Below are positions 63,081-64,000 of a stretch of DNA of 64,000 nucleotides, one piece after another. Origin of the DNA: Chryseobacterium culicis (GTDB lineage Bacteria > Bacteroidota > Bacteroidia > Flavobacteriales > Weeksellaceae); NCBI RefSeq assembly GCF_900108365.1, contig NZ_FNWQ01000001.1, forward strand, positions 62,001 to 126,000, written 5' to 3'. The stretch's first letter is position 1; each line of letters opens with the position of its first letter. A program made the position numbers and the translations under genes. The notes beneath the pieces are model-generated. The model had not been told where the DNA came from and did not search any database. It saw only the letters and a program-made list of their open reading frames with translations.

Positions 63081-64000
63081 ATGAAAGATATAATGAATAT
63101 GAATGTAAAGAAGATTGCTTTTGGAGCAGCCGTGGTATTTTTTACCGGTTTTGCCTCTGCACAAACGCTGCAGGATGGTATTAACAGTATAGACAGTGAT
63201 AAATTTGCTCAGGCAAAAACAAACTTCACTAATATGATCGCTAAAGAACCTACAGCTGAAAACTACTTCTATTTAGGAAATACTTTCTTAAGACAAGGAG
63301 AGCCTGATTATGCTAAAGCAACAGAAAGCTTTAACAAAGGATTAGCTGCTGATTCGAAAAGCTATCTTAATAAAATCGGTTTAGCTGCTGTTAAATTAGG
63401 TAAAGGCGATAAAAACGCTGTAGCTGAAATTCAAAAAGTAGTCACTGATTCCAAAGAGAAAGATGCTGAAGTTCTTTTCAGAGCTGCAGAAGCTTTAACC
63501 TTATTTGAAAAAAACAGTTCACCTGACCTTGCGATCCAGTTTTTGAATAAAGCTATTGAGAAAGCTGAGAAGAAAGGGGTTCCTGCACATTACTATTATA
63601 CCTTAGGAGATGCTTACAGATTAAAAAGAATGCCGGGAGAGGCTATGTCTGCTTATGATAAAGCATTGCCTACTGCTAAAAATAAAGCTTCTGTTTACAC
63701 GAGAATGGCAACTTTATGGATGGCAGCACAACAGTGGCAGCAAGCTAAGCAAAACATTGATAAAGCTATCGGTGTAGACCCTACTTATGCTCCTGCCTAT
63801 AAAGCGCTTGCCGGATATGATATCAGATATCAGCAGAATGCAAAAGCAACTCAGGACCTTATCAACTATACAAAATACGCTGACGAAGATCCGTATACTC
63901 AATTAGAAATTGCAAAATTATACTTCACAAATGAAGACTATGCAAACTCTAAAATGGTACTAGATAAGATTTTTGATAAGATTGATGATCCGATTAAGTT
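63081..64000 (+). CDS. TPR-repeat secreted protein (3' end outside window)
   Basis: 306 codons visible; the end lies beyond the right edge. Signal peptide from MNVKKIAFGAAVVFFTGFASAQ (start at 63081 or in-frame ATGs at 63093 and 63099). Several TPR repeats follow, with AENYFYLGNTFLRQGEPDYAK, PAHYYYTLGDAYRLKRMPGEA and TYAPAYKALAGYDIRYQQN. TPR proteins next to tonB-pstS-like genes occur in other flavobacteria as far as I know, with an unclear role in the periplasm. Starts 91 bases after the PstS-like gene. Confidence 0.87.
   Translation, partial: MKDIMNMNVKKIAFGAAVVFFTGFASAQTLQDGINSIDSDKFAQAKTNFTNMIAKEPTAENYFYLGNTFLRQGEPDYAKATESFNKGLAADSKSYLNKIGLAAVKLGKGDKNAVAEIQKVVTDSKEKDAEVLFRAAEALTLFEKNSSPDLAIQFLNKAIEKAEKKGVPAHYYYTLGDAYRLKRMPGEAMSAYDKALPTAKNKASVYTRMATLWMAAQQWQQAKQNIDKAIGVDPTYAPAYKALAGYDIRYQQNAKATQDLINYTKYADEDPYTQLEIAKLYFTNEDYANSKMVLDKIFDKIDDPIK

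Noticed and set aside
1..64000. tRNA, rRNA, IS elements, CRISPR arrays, prophage genes
   Set aside because: Scanned by eye for conserved tRNA arms, transposase motifs, regular repeat-spacer arrays and phage structural motifs; none seen. A tRNA scan would be the decisive check.

Overview
The window looks like a chromosome segment of a flavobacterium (Bacteroidota), most likely Chryseobacterium or a close relative. The signs are AT-rich DNA, TANNTTTG -7 boxes in front of many genes, signal peptides ending in A/S-Q, type IX secretion (T9SS) type B sorting domains, HTTM and DUF1648 proteins, and a tonB-exbB-exbD-exbD locus of Bacteroidota type. The genus is inferred from protein style, not from a database search. 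I see no rRNA, tRNA, IS element, prophage or CRISPR array.

Layout. 1-9.4 kb: three tandem paralogous giant surface proteins on the minus strand, with IgGFc-binding-like N-termini and T9SS C-termini; the last runs off the left edge. 9.5-13.9 kb: tsf, a secreted protein, accA and gltX. 14-16.9 kb: two divergent lipoproteins, one a MACPF pore-former with a triple C-terminal repeat. 17-27.5 kb: a glycan-assembly region. Three glycosyltransferase genes on the plus strand converge on an eight-gene minus-strand run that begins with rocD (ornithine aminotransferase) and continues with GT2/GT4/unclassified glycosyltransferases and a NodB-type deacetylase. 27.8-39.3 kb: housekeeping genes (accC-accB, rpmF-yceD, pdxA, ribE-histidine kinase-trmN6, ftsE, rpmH, a DHH phosphoesterase, a patatin, an alpha/beta hydrolase, an orphan exbD). 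39.5-45.8 kb: redox and envelope genes (DsbD, a thioredoxin-peroxiredoxin fusion), a sigma factor overlapping tilS, and an OmpA lipoprotein. 45.8-48.9 kb: an accessory stretch with an HTTM membrane protein and partner, an apparently frameshifted membrane-anchored gene, a small ORF, and a 51-codon gene for a cystine-rich peptide. 49-58.6 kb: O-methyltransferase, NlpC/P60 protein, DUF1648 protein, cupin, waaA (Kdo transferase), glycosyltransferase, acyltransferase, lipoprotein, leuS. 58.8-64 kb: exbB-exbD-exbD-tonB, a small membrane protein, a PstS-like lipoprotein and a TPR protein cut by the right edge.

The genes share an emphasis on the envelope: surface adhesins, surface lipoproteins, LPS/capsule assembly (GT cluster, waaA), redox folding and TonB energisation. 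The most notable item is the tiny gene at 48791-48946. It encodes a GG-type leader followed by six cysteines spaced C-x5-C-x6-CC-x4-C-x6-C, the inhibitor-cystine-knot (knottin) pattern best known from animal venom peptides. The MACPF lipoprotein at 15427-16815, a candidate antibacterial or anti-eukaryotic pore-former, is second.

Several start codons were placed downstream of the longest possible ORF because a TANNTTTG box overlaps or lies just beyond the upstream alternative start (gltX, rocD, accB, yceD, the DHH protein, the acyltransferase).
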